Source of the DNA: Symbiodinium natans
Lineage: Eukaryota; Sar; Dinophyceae; Suessiales; Symbiodiniaceae
DNA length: 64,000 bases
Assembly (NCBI GenBank): GCA_905221605.1
Contig: CAJNDS010002481.1
Span: 1 to 64,000, forward strand
Direction: 5' to 3'
Of this stretch, positions 57,702 to 64,000 are shown piece after piece. The position numbers were made by a program, and so were the translations under genes. Numbering within the stretch: the first letter of the stretch is position 1; each line of letters begins with the position of its first letter. The notes below the pieces were generated by a model, which was not told the origin of the DNA, did not search any database, and saw only the letters and a list, made by a program, of their open reading frames with translations.

Positions 57702-60039
57702 CACACGCACACACAGAAACACGCATGAGCACACATGTAACCCGAACCCTGAACTCCAAGCCCTGAACTCTAAACCCTGACCCTTAAAGTAAACCCGAAA
57801 CCCGACACCCCGAAACCCTAAGCCCTAAGCCCCGAAACCCCGAAACCCTCAACCCTGAGCCCTAAACCCCGAACCCCTTTCCGTCTCCCCTGTAAGGTGC
57901 CCCAGGACCCGGAGGCCCTGGAGCCCACCGAGGCATCCGGGTCCCAGGCGCCATGCCGACCATGGCTTGGTGCTGCTGTCACAGTCGAGCCGGCAAAGTT
58001 TTGAAGGGTTTGGGGTTTAGGGTTTCGGGTTTAGGGTCTAGGGTTGCGGGTTTAGGGTTCAGGGGTTCTAAGGATGTAGGGTTTGGGGTTTGGGGGTTCC
58101 AAGGATGCAGGGTTTAGGGTTTTAGGGGGCTTTTTGCAGGATGTAGGGTTTAGGGTTGAGGGGTTTTCAGGATGTAGGGTTTAGGGTTTAGGGTTTTAAG
58201 GATGTAGGGTTGAGGATTTAGGGGGTTTTAAGGATGCAGGGTTTGGGGCTTAGGGGGTTTTAAGGGTTTAGGGTTGAGGGTTTAAGGATGTTAAAGCATG
58301 TTTGTTTAAGGATGTTTGTTCAAGGGTGATTGAGGATGTTCAGGGGCTTAAAGATGTGTACGTTTAAGGATGTTTAAGGGTTTCAGGGTTTTGGGTTGAG
58401 TTGAGTTTTTCGATTTCGGGCTTGAGGGCTTGAGGTTTGAAAGGGTTTTTTGGGTTTAGGGTTTTAGAGTTTAGGGTGAAGGTTTGAGGGTTGAGAGGCT
58501 TGGGGCTTTAGGGATTTTAGGGTTGGGTGTATTCAGGGGGAGTCAGAGGGCCTCAAAGGCTTTTGAAGGTTGCAGGTGCTGGGCGTTACCCTAAACCCTA
58601 AACCCTAAACCCTAAACCCTAAACCCTAAACCCTAAACCCTAAACCCTAAACCCTAAACCCTAAACCCTGAACCCTAAACCCTAAACCCTAAACCCTAAA
58701 CCCTAAACCCTAAACCCTAAGTCCGGAAGAGCCGAGGTCGGGGTCATCGCTACAGCCTTGGTGGCCGCCGCACTCCTCCTCCTCTTGGACTCCCCAGAGG
58801 AGCGCCGGGGGAAGGCCCGCCTGCGCCTGCTGCAGGCCGCAGGAGGCGGACTCTGGAAAGCTTCTTTTCACTTTTTTTGTTGTGTTTTTTTGTTGTTTTT
58901 CCAAAGCCCCCCAAAAAAGCCCCAGCTCATCTAGTCTTGGCCGCATGCTCCTCAGTGCTACTTTACTGTACGTTACTGGGCTCTTTTCCTTGGTAGAGGC
59001 ATCTGAGAGTTCAGCTTTCAAACATTTAGGGGTTTAGGCTTTTGGGTTTAGGGTTTGGGGTTTAGGGTTTAGGGTTTAGGGATCTTCGCCGTACATTCAG
59101 GGCCATACATTCCCGCCCCCCCCTTTCCCCAGGCTGGACGCAAAGGATGCGAGGCTAGTACAGGAGCCTTACAGGCACCTTAAGGGTTCAGGGTTGAGGG
59201 CAAACCCTCAACCCTCAACCCTAAACCTTTGAAAATCATATTCATGAATTCAGGCAGTGCCATCGGATCCTGCTGGCTAAAATGTGGGGCCGCTGTGGGC
59301 AAAGCCATCCACGCAGCTGCTTGGCCAAGGGGCAGCCTCTTTGTCCTTTTTGGGTACTCAACAAAAAACTCCCTTAAAAATAATACACCCAGACGGGTTT
59401 AGGGTTTCGGGTAACCCCAAAACCCTAACCCCTAAACCCTACACCCTAAACCCTCAACCATTCTTCTCCTAGCAAGGTTGGTGCCTTCATCTCCCAGATG
59501 TTTGACAGCGCCGGCCGCTGTATCCACTCGATGTTCAGCTCTGTGAACCAAGGCTGCAGTGGGAGAGGTGACGGGAATCTTCGCTTTCACTTGGACTTAC
59601 TTCCCAAAAGCCCTGAACCCTAGAATCCTGAAGCCTAAACCTCAAGCCTCACCAAAACAACGCCCGAAAGGCCCTGCTTCCAGCGTGAACCCCAAGAAGT
59701 CCGACCCTGGCAGGCTTTGGGGATTGCTGCGGGTCGGTGGGCCACGGGCTGGGCCGATGCCCTGGTTGCGGAGGAGCCTTGGGTTAAAGTTTAAGTGGTT
59801 TCCCCAGACCCTAAACCCTAAACAAAAACCCTAAACCCGAAGCCCTAAACCCTAAACCCGAAACCCTAAACCCTAAACCGCCTTTTGGGTATGCGGGTGC
59901 CGGTCGAGCGCTCAGCGAGACCCTGTCCTGCTTTGCAGGTCTGCTGGGTCCATGGAGACCAGGGGCACGCAGGGCTCCCTCTTCTAAGCGGCTGAAAGCC
60001 CCCATTAGGTTTTGGAGGCCCCTGGCCTGGAGGCCTTAG
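42576..60039 (+). CDS. Spliced gene: kelch-repeat / GAIN-GPS multipass membrane protein
   Basis: Assembled by eye from exons at 42576-42705, 43508-43613, 43873-43906, 44003-44049, 44860-44940, 45207-45318, 45598-45691, 45848-45959, 46164-46253, 46547-46611, 46771-46866, 46967-48143, 48231-48321, 48427-48527, 48823-48979, 49110-49193 and 49949-50045, then less certain 3' exons to about 60039. Intron phase is consistent at all 16 of these junctions, giving about 891 codons. Order: signal peptide, kelch repeats, Ser/Thr-rich stalk, GAIN-like region, GPS, then repeated hydrophobic segments. Adhesion receptors and polycystin/REJ proteins share the GPS plus multipass plan, so a cell-surface sensing or adhesion role is inferred, not shown. 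Donors are GT, GC or GA; 14 of 16 acceptors are AG|G. The stop at 60037-60039 is a guess, and exons near 61 kb may also belong. Confidence 0.72.
43508..46866 (+). CDS. Exons 2-11: kelch-repeat ectodomain
   Basis: Ten short exons (34-112 nt) join in frame into successive kelch units. Each shows a hydrophobic strand, a Gly pair and an aromatic: GFWMFGG then DLYFYS; HSAVFDP then YVFAG then DLHR; HTAVWD then MIVFGG; GHVAVWD then LMCCG then LWTYD; ASAVWDP then LGFGG; AAVWDPVNSHLYTFGG then DDLWRLD. Linkers carry the usual W and the G-P-x-A-R before H/A-x-A-V-W-D (GPAARYRHSAV, EGPAAREGHVAV). Kelch repeats form beta-propeller blades, here predicted extracellular. Repeats are split by introns at non-homologous positions. 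Donors of exons 2, 7, 8, 9, 10 and 11 are GC, those of 5 and 6 are GA. Some blades lack the second Gly (VFAG, MCCG). Confidence 0.75.
44050..44859. other. Intron 4 of kelch/GPS gene, microsatellite-rich
   Basis: GT-AG intron of 810 nt. It holds a CATA-type microsatellite (about 44335-44432), the TTTGTCTCCC decamer blocks and an (AT)n run at about 44811-44826. The 216-codon frame across it is low complexity. Confidence 0.5.
44604..44742. repeat. 10-bp array, TTTGTCTCCC
   Basis: Two blocks of TTTGTCTCCC units (44604-44668 and 44698-44742) inside intron 4 of the kelch/GPS gene. Confidence 0.6.
45759..46320. repeat. Telomere-like arrays in three consecutive introns
   Basis: CCCTAAA at 45759-45833 (intron 7), TTTAGGG at 45990-46090 (intron 8), CCCTAAA at 46268-46318 (intron 9) of the kelch/GPS gene. 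Orientation alternates from one intron to the next. Confidence 0.75.
46967..48143 (+). CDS. Exon 12: Ser/Thr-rich stalk with 39-bp coding repeats
   Basis: Joined to the kelch exon by a GC-AG intron (LDA|STTSSTSATSS). About 320 residues are almost only Ser, Thr, Ala and Val, a mucin-like, probably O-glycosylated spacer. Within it a 39-bp (13-residue) unit recurs with exact period at 47665, 47704, 47743 and 47782. The last ~75 residues are ordinary sequence (LLLDDLDSTESELARQLIAA..., NQSDLATIQTLALQ), with several NxS/T sites. The frame opens as a shorter ORF at 47146, but phase and composition extend it up to the acceptor at 46966. The overlapping V/D/E-rich minus-strand frame is the antisense of this repeat. 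Confidence 0.8.
48231..49193 (+). CDS. Exons 13-16: GAIN-like region and GPS autoproteolysis motif
   Basis: Exons 48231-48321, 48427-48527, 48823-48979 and 49110-49193 join in phase. They read SPTISEMNRTITVQSTSAR, then SGLVLLSVSVGLGELG, then VSRPVSITFRGPDGQRL and IEVLL. The end carries the GPS pattern: C-AFW-EE-ETGT-W-SSEGL, then QCQTS-HLT, continuing into exon 17 as VFGAV. In adhesion GPCRs and polycystin-1 the GPS cuts between His-Leu and Thr, leaving two non-covalently held chains; the H-L-T triplet is intact here, but the usual second-tryptophan GC spacing is only approximate. The donor of exon 15 is GA with a 3-nt ambiguity in a run of GAG codons. In-frame stops just past each exon support the junctions. 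Confidence 0.75.
48706..48823. repeat. Inverted repeat spanning an AT microsatellite at an intron end
   Basis: GCTGTTGG-TTA-GCAGGGAATG near 48706-48726 pairs with CATTCCCTGCCAACAGC near 48807-48823, enclosing an (AT)n run at 48744-48763. Its right edge falls on the 3' splice site used by exon 15 of the kelch/GPS gene. Confidence 0.45.
49737..50762. repeat. Telomere-like arrays around exon 17
   Basis: CCCTAAA at 49737-49775 and 49833-49935, TTTAGGG at 50080-50160, CCCTAAA at 50690-50760. An ATT/ACT-type microsatellite is at 50355-50450. Confidence 0.7.
49949..50045 (+). CDS. Exon 17: post-GPS segment
   Basis: Starts right after the HLT of the GPS (junction GT donor at 49194, acceptor AG at 49947-49948) and reads VFGAVLEAFLQVLRCSTA then QVFSAEGFENLSK. 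This is the short region between the cleavage site and the first membrane helix. The likely donor is GC at 50046. The exon that should follow, before 50767, was not found with confidence. Confidence 0.6.
50767..51284 (+). CDS. Exons with first membrane helix and acidic cytoplasmic segment
   Basis: Three exon-like pieces. 50767-50844 encodes SLPKALFICLLLLLYALRL followed by DRKRS, a membrane helix with a positive cytosolic edge. About 50906-51030 reads SPEDEVYVAWVLKQCARHR then QVEAALLIELEVEEQE and joins the first piece in phase with a GA donor. About 51204-51284 reads ELADDCEGEDEEIEVEKKAA then DMFGDLR, strongly acidic, before a GT donor. Exact ends of the middle exon are uncertain. Confidence 0.5.
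51334..51535. repeat. GTA/ACT-type degenerate microsatellite
   Basis: Interrupted GTA, TACT and ATT trinucleotide-like units after the acidic exon of the kelch/GPS gene. Confidence 0.6.
52467..52861 (+). CDS. Exons: conserved loop of the multipass region
   Basis: 52467-52562 reads AASWLVSNFAWFLSQMFEV then PDADVLTELMNAR, ending at a GT donor. 52747 onward reads VVTVNRCISSLHSYKSHADR then QSIRAAETSVGHAQLVMI, ending at an in-frame stop by 52861, so the true donor is somewhat upstream. Phase 0 is shared at the junction. Amphipathic helical loop sequence; no catalytic motif seen. Confidence 0.5.
53289..53817 (+). CDS. Exons with further membrane helices
   Basis: From about 53289 to 53608 the frame reads VSVTVEDFVRMDETFAHNK, then SRWCKRVVLLTRAMHPWVTM, SLFRSHAVRASLIILKLVSA and AANALFFSS: a membrane-flanking basic segment and a long hydrophobic helix. 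53694-53817 reads VSADSDMDCGPPQTPGERL, LRATIVGVLSACMGDLQLGG, a second helix, before a GT donor. The start of the first exon is not fixed. Confidence 0.5.
54100..54550 (+). CDS. Exons: charged helix and membrane helix
   Basis: 54100 to about 54177 reads VLIRHWTEEAKERQLRTQFE then SLEGLL, a charged helix after a clear polypyrimidine-poor CTGCAG acceptor. 54500-54550 reads RRWRCRRHLFWLLWFL, a basic-edged membrane helix, between arrays of CCCTAAA repeats. The phase between the two was not resolved. Confidence 0.45.
54355..54625. repeat. CCCTAAA arrays
   Basis: 54355-54475 and 54580-54620, on both sides of the membrane-helix exon at 54500-54550. Confidence 0.7.
54810..54943. mobile_element. 134-bp foldback element with 29-bp inverted ends
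   Basis: Left arm 54810-54838 (TACTTGGAGGGTCGG...) and right arm 54915-54943 (...CGACCCTCCAAGTA) match at 27 of 29 positions. No coding sequence inside. It lies between exons of the kelch/GPS gene. Confidence 0.6.
55090..55756 (+). CDS. Exons with late membrane helices
   Basis: 55090-55233 reads FLDVGISILYVCGFLANVSQ then WIERVFACIFVAFFWPFWFL, two hydrophobic helices. 55390-55439 reads TAMSLLQDLVLKPLYL and joins 55610 onward in phase 0 with a GT donor, giving LALVYGTVASLVLCC then SVGQKILAQWGLQDDDNP. The last frame runs to a stop at 55754-55756; an earlier GC or GA donor in the acidic tail is likely. One copy of the 95-bp hairpin family lies in the intron between 55439 and 55610. Confidence 0.55.
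55477..55570. mobile_element. 95-bp hairpin element, copy 4
   Basis: Starts ATGTTACCCCTTATACTAA and ends in AGTATGAGGGGGGAAGAT; GAAGGACTCTTAGTAT pairs with ATACTAACAGTCCGTA. It lies inside a short intron of the kelch/GPS gene. Confidence 0.6.
57140..58722. repeat. Telomere-like arrays
   Basis: CCCTAAA at 57148-57190, degenerate TTTAGGG with AAGGATG spacers at 58005-58500 and a near-perfect CCCTAAA array at 58590-58720 that abuts the exon at 58722. (AT)n at 57641-57697. Confidence 0.7.
57897..57996 (+). CDS. Probable exon: acidic/proline linker
   Basis: After an AAG acceptor the frame reads VPQDPEALEPTEASGSQAPC then RPWLGAAVTVEPAKF and a stop. Phase 0 fits the acidic tail of the preceding exon. 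Base composition and codon use contrast with the repeat-rich flanks. The end is not fixed. Confidence 0.4.
58722..60039 (+). CDS. 3' exons of the kelch/GPS gene
   Basis: 58722-58859 reads SGRAEVGVIATALVAAALLL then DSPEERRGKARLRLLQAAGG, a membrane helix followed by a basic segment, ending at a GC donor. 59477-59567 reads VGAFISQMFDSAGRCIHSMF then SSVNQGCSGR and a GT donor, phase 1. 59939 reads on in phase as GLLGPWRPGARRAPSSKRLK to a stop at 60037-60039. All junctions keep frame. Whether this stop is the real C-terminus or a donor is missed before it cannot be told here. Confidence 0.5.
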
Positions 60040-60045
60040 AAAGCC

Positions 60046-60412
60046 CCTGCGTCGCCAAGTGCCCCGACCAAGTTTAGTTTATGGCATATCACAAGCTGAA
60101 AACCAAGTACCTAAGTGACCGAAGTGCCCAAGTGACCGCAACATCCGACCGCAGGTGATCTAAGTGTCCCAAGGGACCGAGCGAATGACGTGTCCCCAGT
60201 GCCCGTGCTCCCCAAGTGCTCGAAGTGTTTCAAGTGACCCAGCGATCCAGCTGTTCAAGTGGCCCATGTGCTCCAAGCGACCCAGGTGACACCAAAGTAC
60301 GTCTCGAGTGTCACAAAGTGACCTAAGTGGCCCAAGTGCCCGAAGAACGAGTGTCCCGAGTGACCAAATGAATAAAGTGTACCCAGTGACCCAAGCAACG
60401 CAAAAGTTCCCA
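60046..60412. repeat. Degenerate 10-bp array, CCAAGTGACC type
   Basis: About 35 diverged units around CCAAGTGNCC in one orientation. The antisense frame (LGTLVLRALGPL...) is a reading of the repeat and is not called as a gene. Confidence 0.55.
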
Positions 60413-60779
60413 GTAAAACTCACAGGTGGCGCCAGTGAAGAGTTTCATATCAAGTTCGTCTAAACCCCCTTGCATCAACAATACAGGTTGCCTTGTAGAG
60501 AATTCAATACCTTAACTCCATGAGAGTTGTAAGTGGGCAGTCTTGGGGCGGGCACCTAAACCCTAAACCCTATCCCCTAAACCCTACACCCTAAACTGTA
60601 GGCTTCGGTTGTCGGGTTATGAGCATTTGTATGGGGCTGGAGGGGATGAGGGTTCAGGGTGCCGGCTATGCTGAAAAACTACCACCCCTCCTTTTTCGAA
60701 CACCTCATGCCAACCTACGACAATTGCAGACCCGAAGCCGTAACGCCTCAGGGGTTCATAAGGGGAGGCCCTGTTTGTT

Positions 60780-61071
60780 GAGGATGGTGCTCGCATTGCT
60801 GGAATGCTTCCGGCCGATGCATGGGCGGATGCTGCATGTCTTTGGGCAACCTCCTCAACGGGATGCTGGTGGTGTTTGGATCCTCCATCTCTTCCTGCTG
60901 CGAGGTGGGCCCTTCTCCAATTATGGTCCCCCCTTTTTCGGGCTCCTACTAGGACACGGAGCCTTTCATTTCGAGTACCCTAGAATGGGGGTCACTTCAG
61001 AGATATAAACCCCAAGGTGCTGAGCGCCTTCTTTCAGAGCTCCTGGTCCAGCTGCGGCTACTTCCTGAATG
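60780..61071 (+). CDS. Possible further exons after 60 kb
   Basis: About 60780-60905 and 61040-61071 are joined by a GT-AG intron. Two frames are open: one reads LGNLLNGMLVVFGSS..., ESSWSSCGYFLNEMCPF and stops at 61078; the other reads HLFLLRELLVQLRLLPE and meets TGA at 61069-61071, then stays open again (DVPILTRAISRSALQSLCQ). The sequence alone does not decide between them. Either could be the end of the kelch/GPS gene or a separate gene. Confidence 0.25.
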
Positions 61072-61313
61072 AGATGTGCCCATTCTGACCCGCGCAATCT
61101 CACGGAGCGCCCTCCAGAGCCTCTGCCAGCACAAGTTCTGGCAATGTTCATCAGGCTCCCAGCCACTGCCTCTCTTGTGGGCTCCCCTACAGGGCACTGC
61201 CGACACAACCAAATCTTTGCAACGCCACTGCGCAGAAAGATCTCAGCGCTTCAGAGTGAGCCGCCGAGAAGAAGCTGCGTTCGCTGTTAGGGAGCCTCAA
61301 CTCGGCTCGCAAC

Positions 61314-61574
61314 ATATCTGTGTATATGTATACAAGTATATATGTAGAGATGTATACATGTATGTTTGTATGTACGTAGGTAGGTAGGGTTTGTGTATAT
61401 ATAGAATGTGTATGCCTAAAATATACACGTACACTCGCACGTACATATATAGAAAAAGATATATGTGCATATACATATACGTATGCATATGCCTATGCAT
61501 ATGCGTATACGTATACACATACGTATACGTATACGTATACGTATACATATACACGCAAAGCTATATCTCTATTC

Positions 61575-61631
<57 letters not shown>
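61314..61631. repeat. TATACG/TA/GT microsatellites
   Basis: TATACG- and TATGTA-rich stretch to 61560, then (AT)n at 61577-61592 and (GT)n to 61631. Confidence 0.8.
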
Positions 61632-61632
<1 letters not shown>

Positions 61633-61960
61633 CAGCTTTGAGGTCCTTTACACATAGCATAAATTCCTGAACAGCAACGCGGCGAACGCCAGTTCTGTGC
61701 GGTGGCCTTGAAACATTGGACGCTTTGGAGCCAGCGTGGCGGGCCAAAATGGGAGCTTCTTCGTAGGCGCACCTGGGAGCCGATATCCTTTGGGCATTTT
61801 TGTCCTCAGATTCCGCCATGACGGAGTTGGAGCTCCAGGGTTCTGGGGTAGAAGGCGCTTCGAGCTTGGCTTTTGCTGCTCGCTGAGCTTGAGTGAGCTC
61901 TTTCGGGAGTGGCTGGTTCTGCAGAGTTGGGTGGTTCAGGGTGAGAGAGAACACTCTCAC
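61493..61960 (-). CDS. Doubtful frame near a CA/TA microsatellite
   Basis: 155 codons; the first ~110 (KELTQAQRAAKAKLEAPSTP...) look like ordinary protein, the end is (TH)n and (YV)n from microsatellites. No domain recognised. May be an exon of a minus-strand gene or chance. Confidence 0.2.
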
Positions 61961-62589
61961 GAAGACGTTTTGGGTGTCATGCTCACGTGCACACCTCGTC
62001 TTGGTGCATGCTCAAGACAGCGTAGAGTTCAGATTTGCCTTGCCCTGTTGGCGGCCCACTGCCTATCGCCGCTCGCAAGCCATGCCTCGTACATGTTTCC
62101 CTAAACCCCAAGCCCCAAACCCCAAGCCCTAAGCCCTAAACTTTAGACCCTAAACCCTAAACCCTAAACCCTCGGTTTTAGGGTTTAGGGTCTGAGGGTT
62201 GTCAGTTGTGGCAGATTCGTAGGGCGTTCAGGGCTTCAGTGTGCGAAAGGTTCTGCCACTGCCAGAGCCAGCCTTGAACGTGGTTGGCATGGGTTTGGAG
62301 TTTAAGGGTTCAGGGTGCAGGGTTCAGGTTTAGGGTTGAGGGGTTCAGGACCCCGACGCACCTGCAACCCAAACCCCTCGACCCCTCGAACCCCTTATTT
62401 TTACCCCCAAGGACTCCCCCAACCTTTAGGGTTTAGGGTTTCGGGGTTTGACGTTGCTCTTAATTTCCGAACTTCCATTGCGTGTGAGGGTGAGGCTCTG
62501 ACCCTCTAAACCTGCCAACGCCAACCCGCGAGCCCCAAACCCTGAGCTCCAAAACCCTGAACACAATCTGGCTGGTTCTTAGTAGGGAA

Positions 62590-62648
62590 TGAGGGAATGA
62601 GGGTCCTTTTTTATCCCCTAAAGGGATTAGCGGGCCCTCATTCCCTCA
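62590..62648. repeat. 59-bp inverted repeat
   Basis: TGAGGGAATGAGGGTCC at 62590-62606 pairs with 62632-62648 with one mismatch. The GGGAATGAGGG core also occurs in the inverted repeat near 48720. Confidence 0.45.
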
Positions 62649-62739
62649 TAAGGACCAGGGGTCAATTCTGAGCCACAAGCCTGTTTCTCAATTCTTGCGG
62701 TTGCTTCAGGTTTAGCTTGTGACCTCAGGTTTAGCAATC

Positions 62740-62800
62740 ATGGCGGAGCTGCCCGTCGCGGTGCAGGGGGCCAAGCTTGAACGGGGTCTTAGGGGATTTC
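62740..62800 (+). CDS. Possible first exon of another gene
   Basis: ATG at 62740 opens MAELPVAVQGAKLERGLR, followed by repeat-rich sequence. A second exon-like piece near 63490-63570 (TTAIDLASQGINAQAWNL) could follow on the same strand. Too little to name a product. Confidence 0.25.
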
Positions 62801-64000
62801 CAGTAGCTTCCCTCAATCCTGAAGCCTAAAACCCTGAACCCTAAAGACTAAACCCCCCTAACTGCCCAAGGGTGTCGGGGTTGACGGTTGGTCTTCTGTG
62901 GGATGGGGGCGGGCTCAGGATCTCCGATTTTGGGGTTGATGCTGCGTTTTGTGGGGTGTAGGGTGGAGGGGGGTGTGGGGTCGAGGCTTGTTCAGGCTGG
63001 CGGCGCATCAGAGTGAAGGGTCCTCCATGCCAGCTCTGTCACTAGGATTAGGATGTGGGTGCACAGGCTTTGAAGCAAAGCCCAAAGCCTAAAACCCAAG
63101 CACCCCAAATACCCAAACATCCCAAACCCCTACACCCTAAACCCTAAACCCAAAATCCTAAATCCTAAGCCCTAAACCCTAAACCTTACCTAAACACCAC
63201 ACCCGAAGCCGTGCTGGGCCGATTCAGAACTCGGAGGAGAAGTCTCGTAGCAAGGGGCTTAGGGTTTCGGGCCTATAGGGTCTAAACCCTAAATCCTCAA
63301 GCCCCAATCCCTAAACCCTAAACCGTAAACCCTCAAGCCCCAACCCCAAGGTTACACCAGGGTTGAACGTAGGCCAAAGCCGGGGCTGTGGGAAGATACT
63401 CCGGAATGAAGGGTTGAGGGTTCAGGGTTTAGGGTTGAGGGTTTAGGGGCTTCGGGTGTTCGGGTCATCATCGACGTGGCGTTGTGTGTGGGTGCATTCG
63501 AAGGACAACTGCGATCGACTTGGCGAGCCAGGGCATCAATGCCCAGGCCTGGAACCTTAGACCTTCAACCCCCACACTCCATAAAGACCACCGCAGTCAC
63601 TCAGTAGTGCCCACCTCCCCAAACCCCCCCCCAGAGTTAGGGTTTGCGGGGTTAGGGTTCCTCGGGAAGCTCAGTTGGGAGCAGACGTTATAACATGTGG
63701 TCCTCCTTCTGAATGAGAAGCTCTGATTTGTATGGGCTCTCTGGGTTGGGTACCTCAAAGAGTATAAATAGCAGGGTACCTCAAAGCGTACCTTGAGGTA
63801 CTATAGGGGCTCGGAATAATAAGATATGAAAACCATATTGAATTAGATGATATATGGTGTTTGATAACAGTAGAAAAATTAGATTTAACATCATTTGAAT
63901 ATTGTAAAATAGATATTGACAAATTCATATAGTTGTTAAGTGTATTAAACAAAAATACTAATCGTATTCCCTCACGATCCCTACATAGCTGTGAAATCAT

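Noticed and set aside
1-64000. CRISPR array, rRNA, tRNA, prokaryotic operon
   Set aside because: Repeats are short tandem heptamers without spacers of uniform size; no cloverleaf or rRNA core was recognised; gene structure is eukaryotic.

Overview
The window looks like nuclear DNA of a dinoflagell​ate-type alveolate, most likely Symbiodiniaceae or a relative. This is inferred from four signs read together. Short arrays of the TTTAGGG telomere heptamer are scattered through gene bodies. Introns use GT, GC and GA donors with an AG|G acceptor. A non-LTR retrotransposon of the kind abundant in dinoflagellate genomes is present. There are no bacterial-style operons, ribosome binding sites or long single-exon genes. 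Most long open frames are shadows of low-complexity DNA, and the real coding sequence lies in many short exons that have to be assembled by eye.

Two large genes point away from each other. On the minus strand, at about 3.4-37.6 kb, a gene of unknown family is split into at least 28 exons of 21-113 nt. Reading phase is kept across most junctions, and the downstream half looks helical or coiled-coil. On the plus strand, at 42.6-60 kb, a gene encodes a signal peptide, a run of kelch repeats, a long Ser/Thr-rich stalk, a GAIN/GPS autoproteolysis region with the C..W...W...C..HLT pattern, and then many hydrophobic segments. This is an adhesion-receptor or polycystin-like multipass protein with a kelch ectodomain. 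The first 17 exons were assembled with every intron phase consistent (about 891 codons); the 3' part is less certain.

The ~5 kb between the two genes (37.6-42.6 kb) holds degraded retroelement-like frames and a 41-bp tandem repeat, and almost no TTTAGGG arrays. In contrast, many introns of both genes carry such arrays in either orientation. A 5'-truncated LINE-like element with an exact 14-bp target-site duplication lies inside an intron of the minus-strand gene (8.05-10.03 kb).

Other layers are a family of ~95-bp hairpin elements (four copies), several further single inverted-repeat elements, three unrelated arrays of 10-bp units, a composite 49-bp repeat cluster at 35 kb and many microsatellites. 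Past 60 kb there are further exon-like pieces and a possible start of another plus-strand gene at 62.74 kb. No rRNA, tRNA or CRISPR array was recognised. All homology statements are from pattern recognition; no database search was possible.
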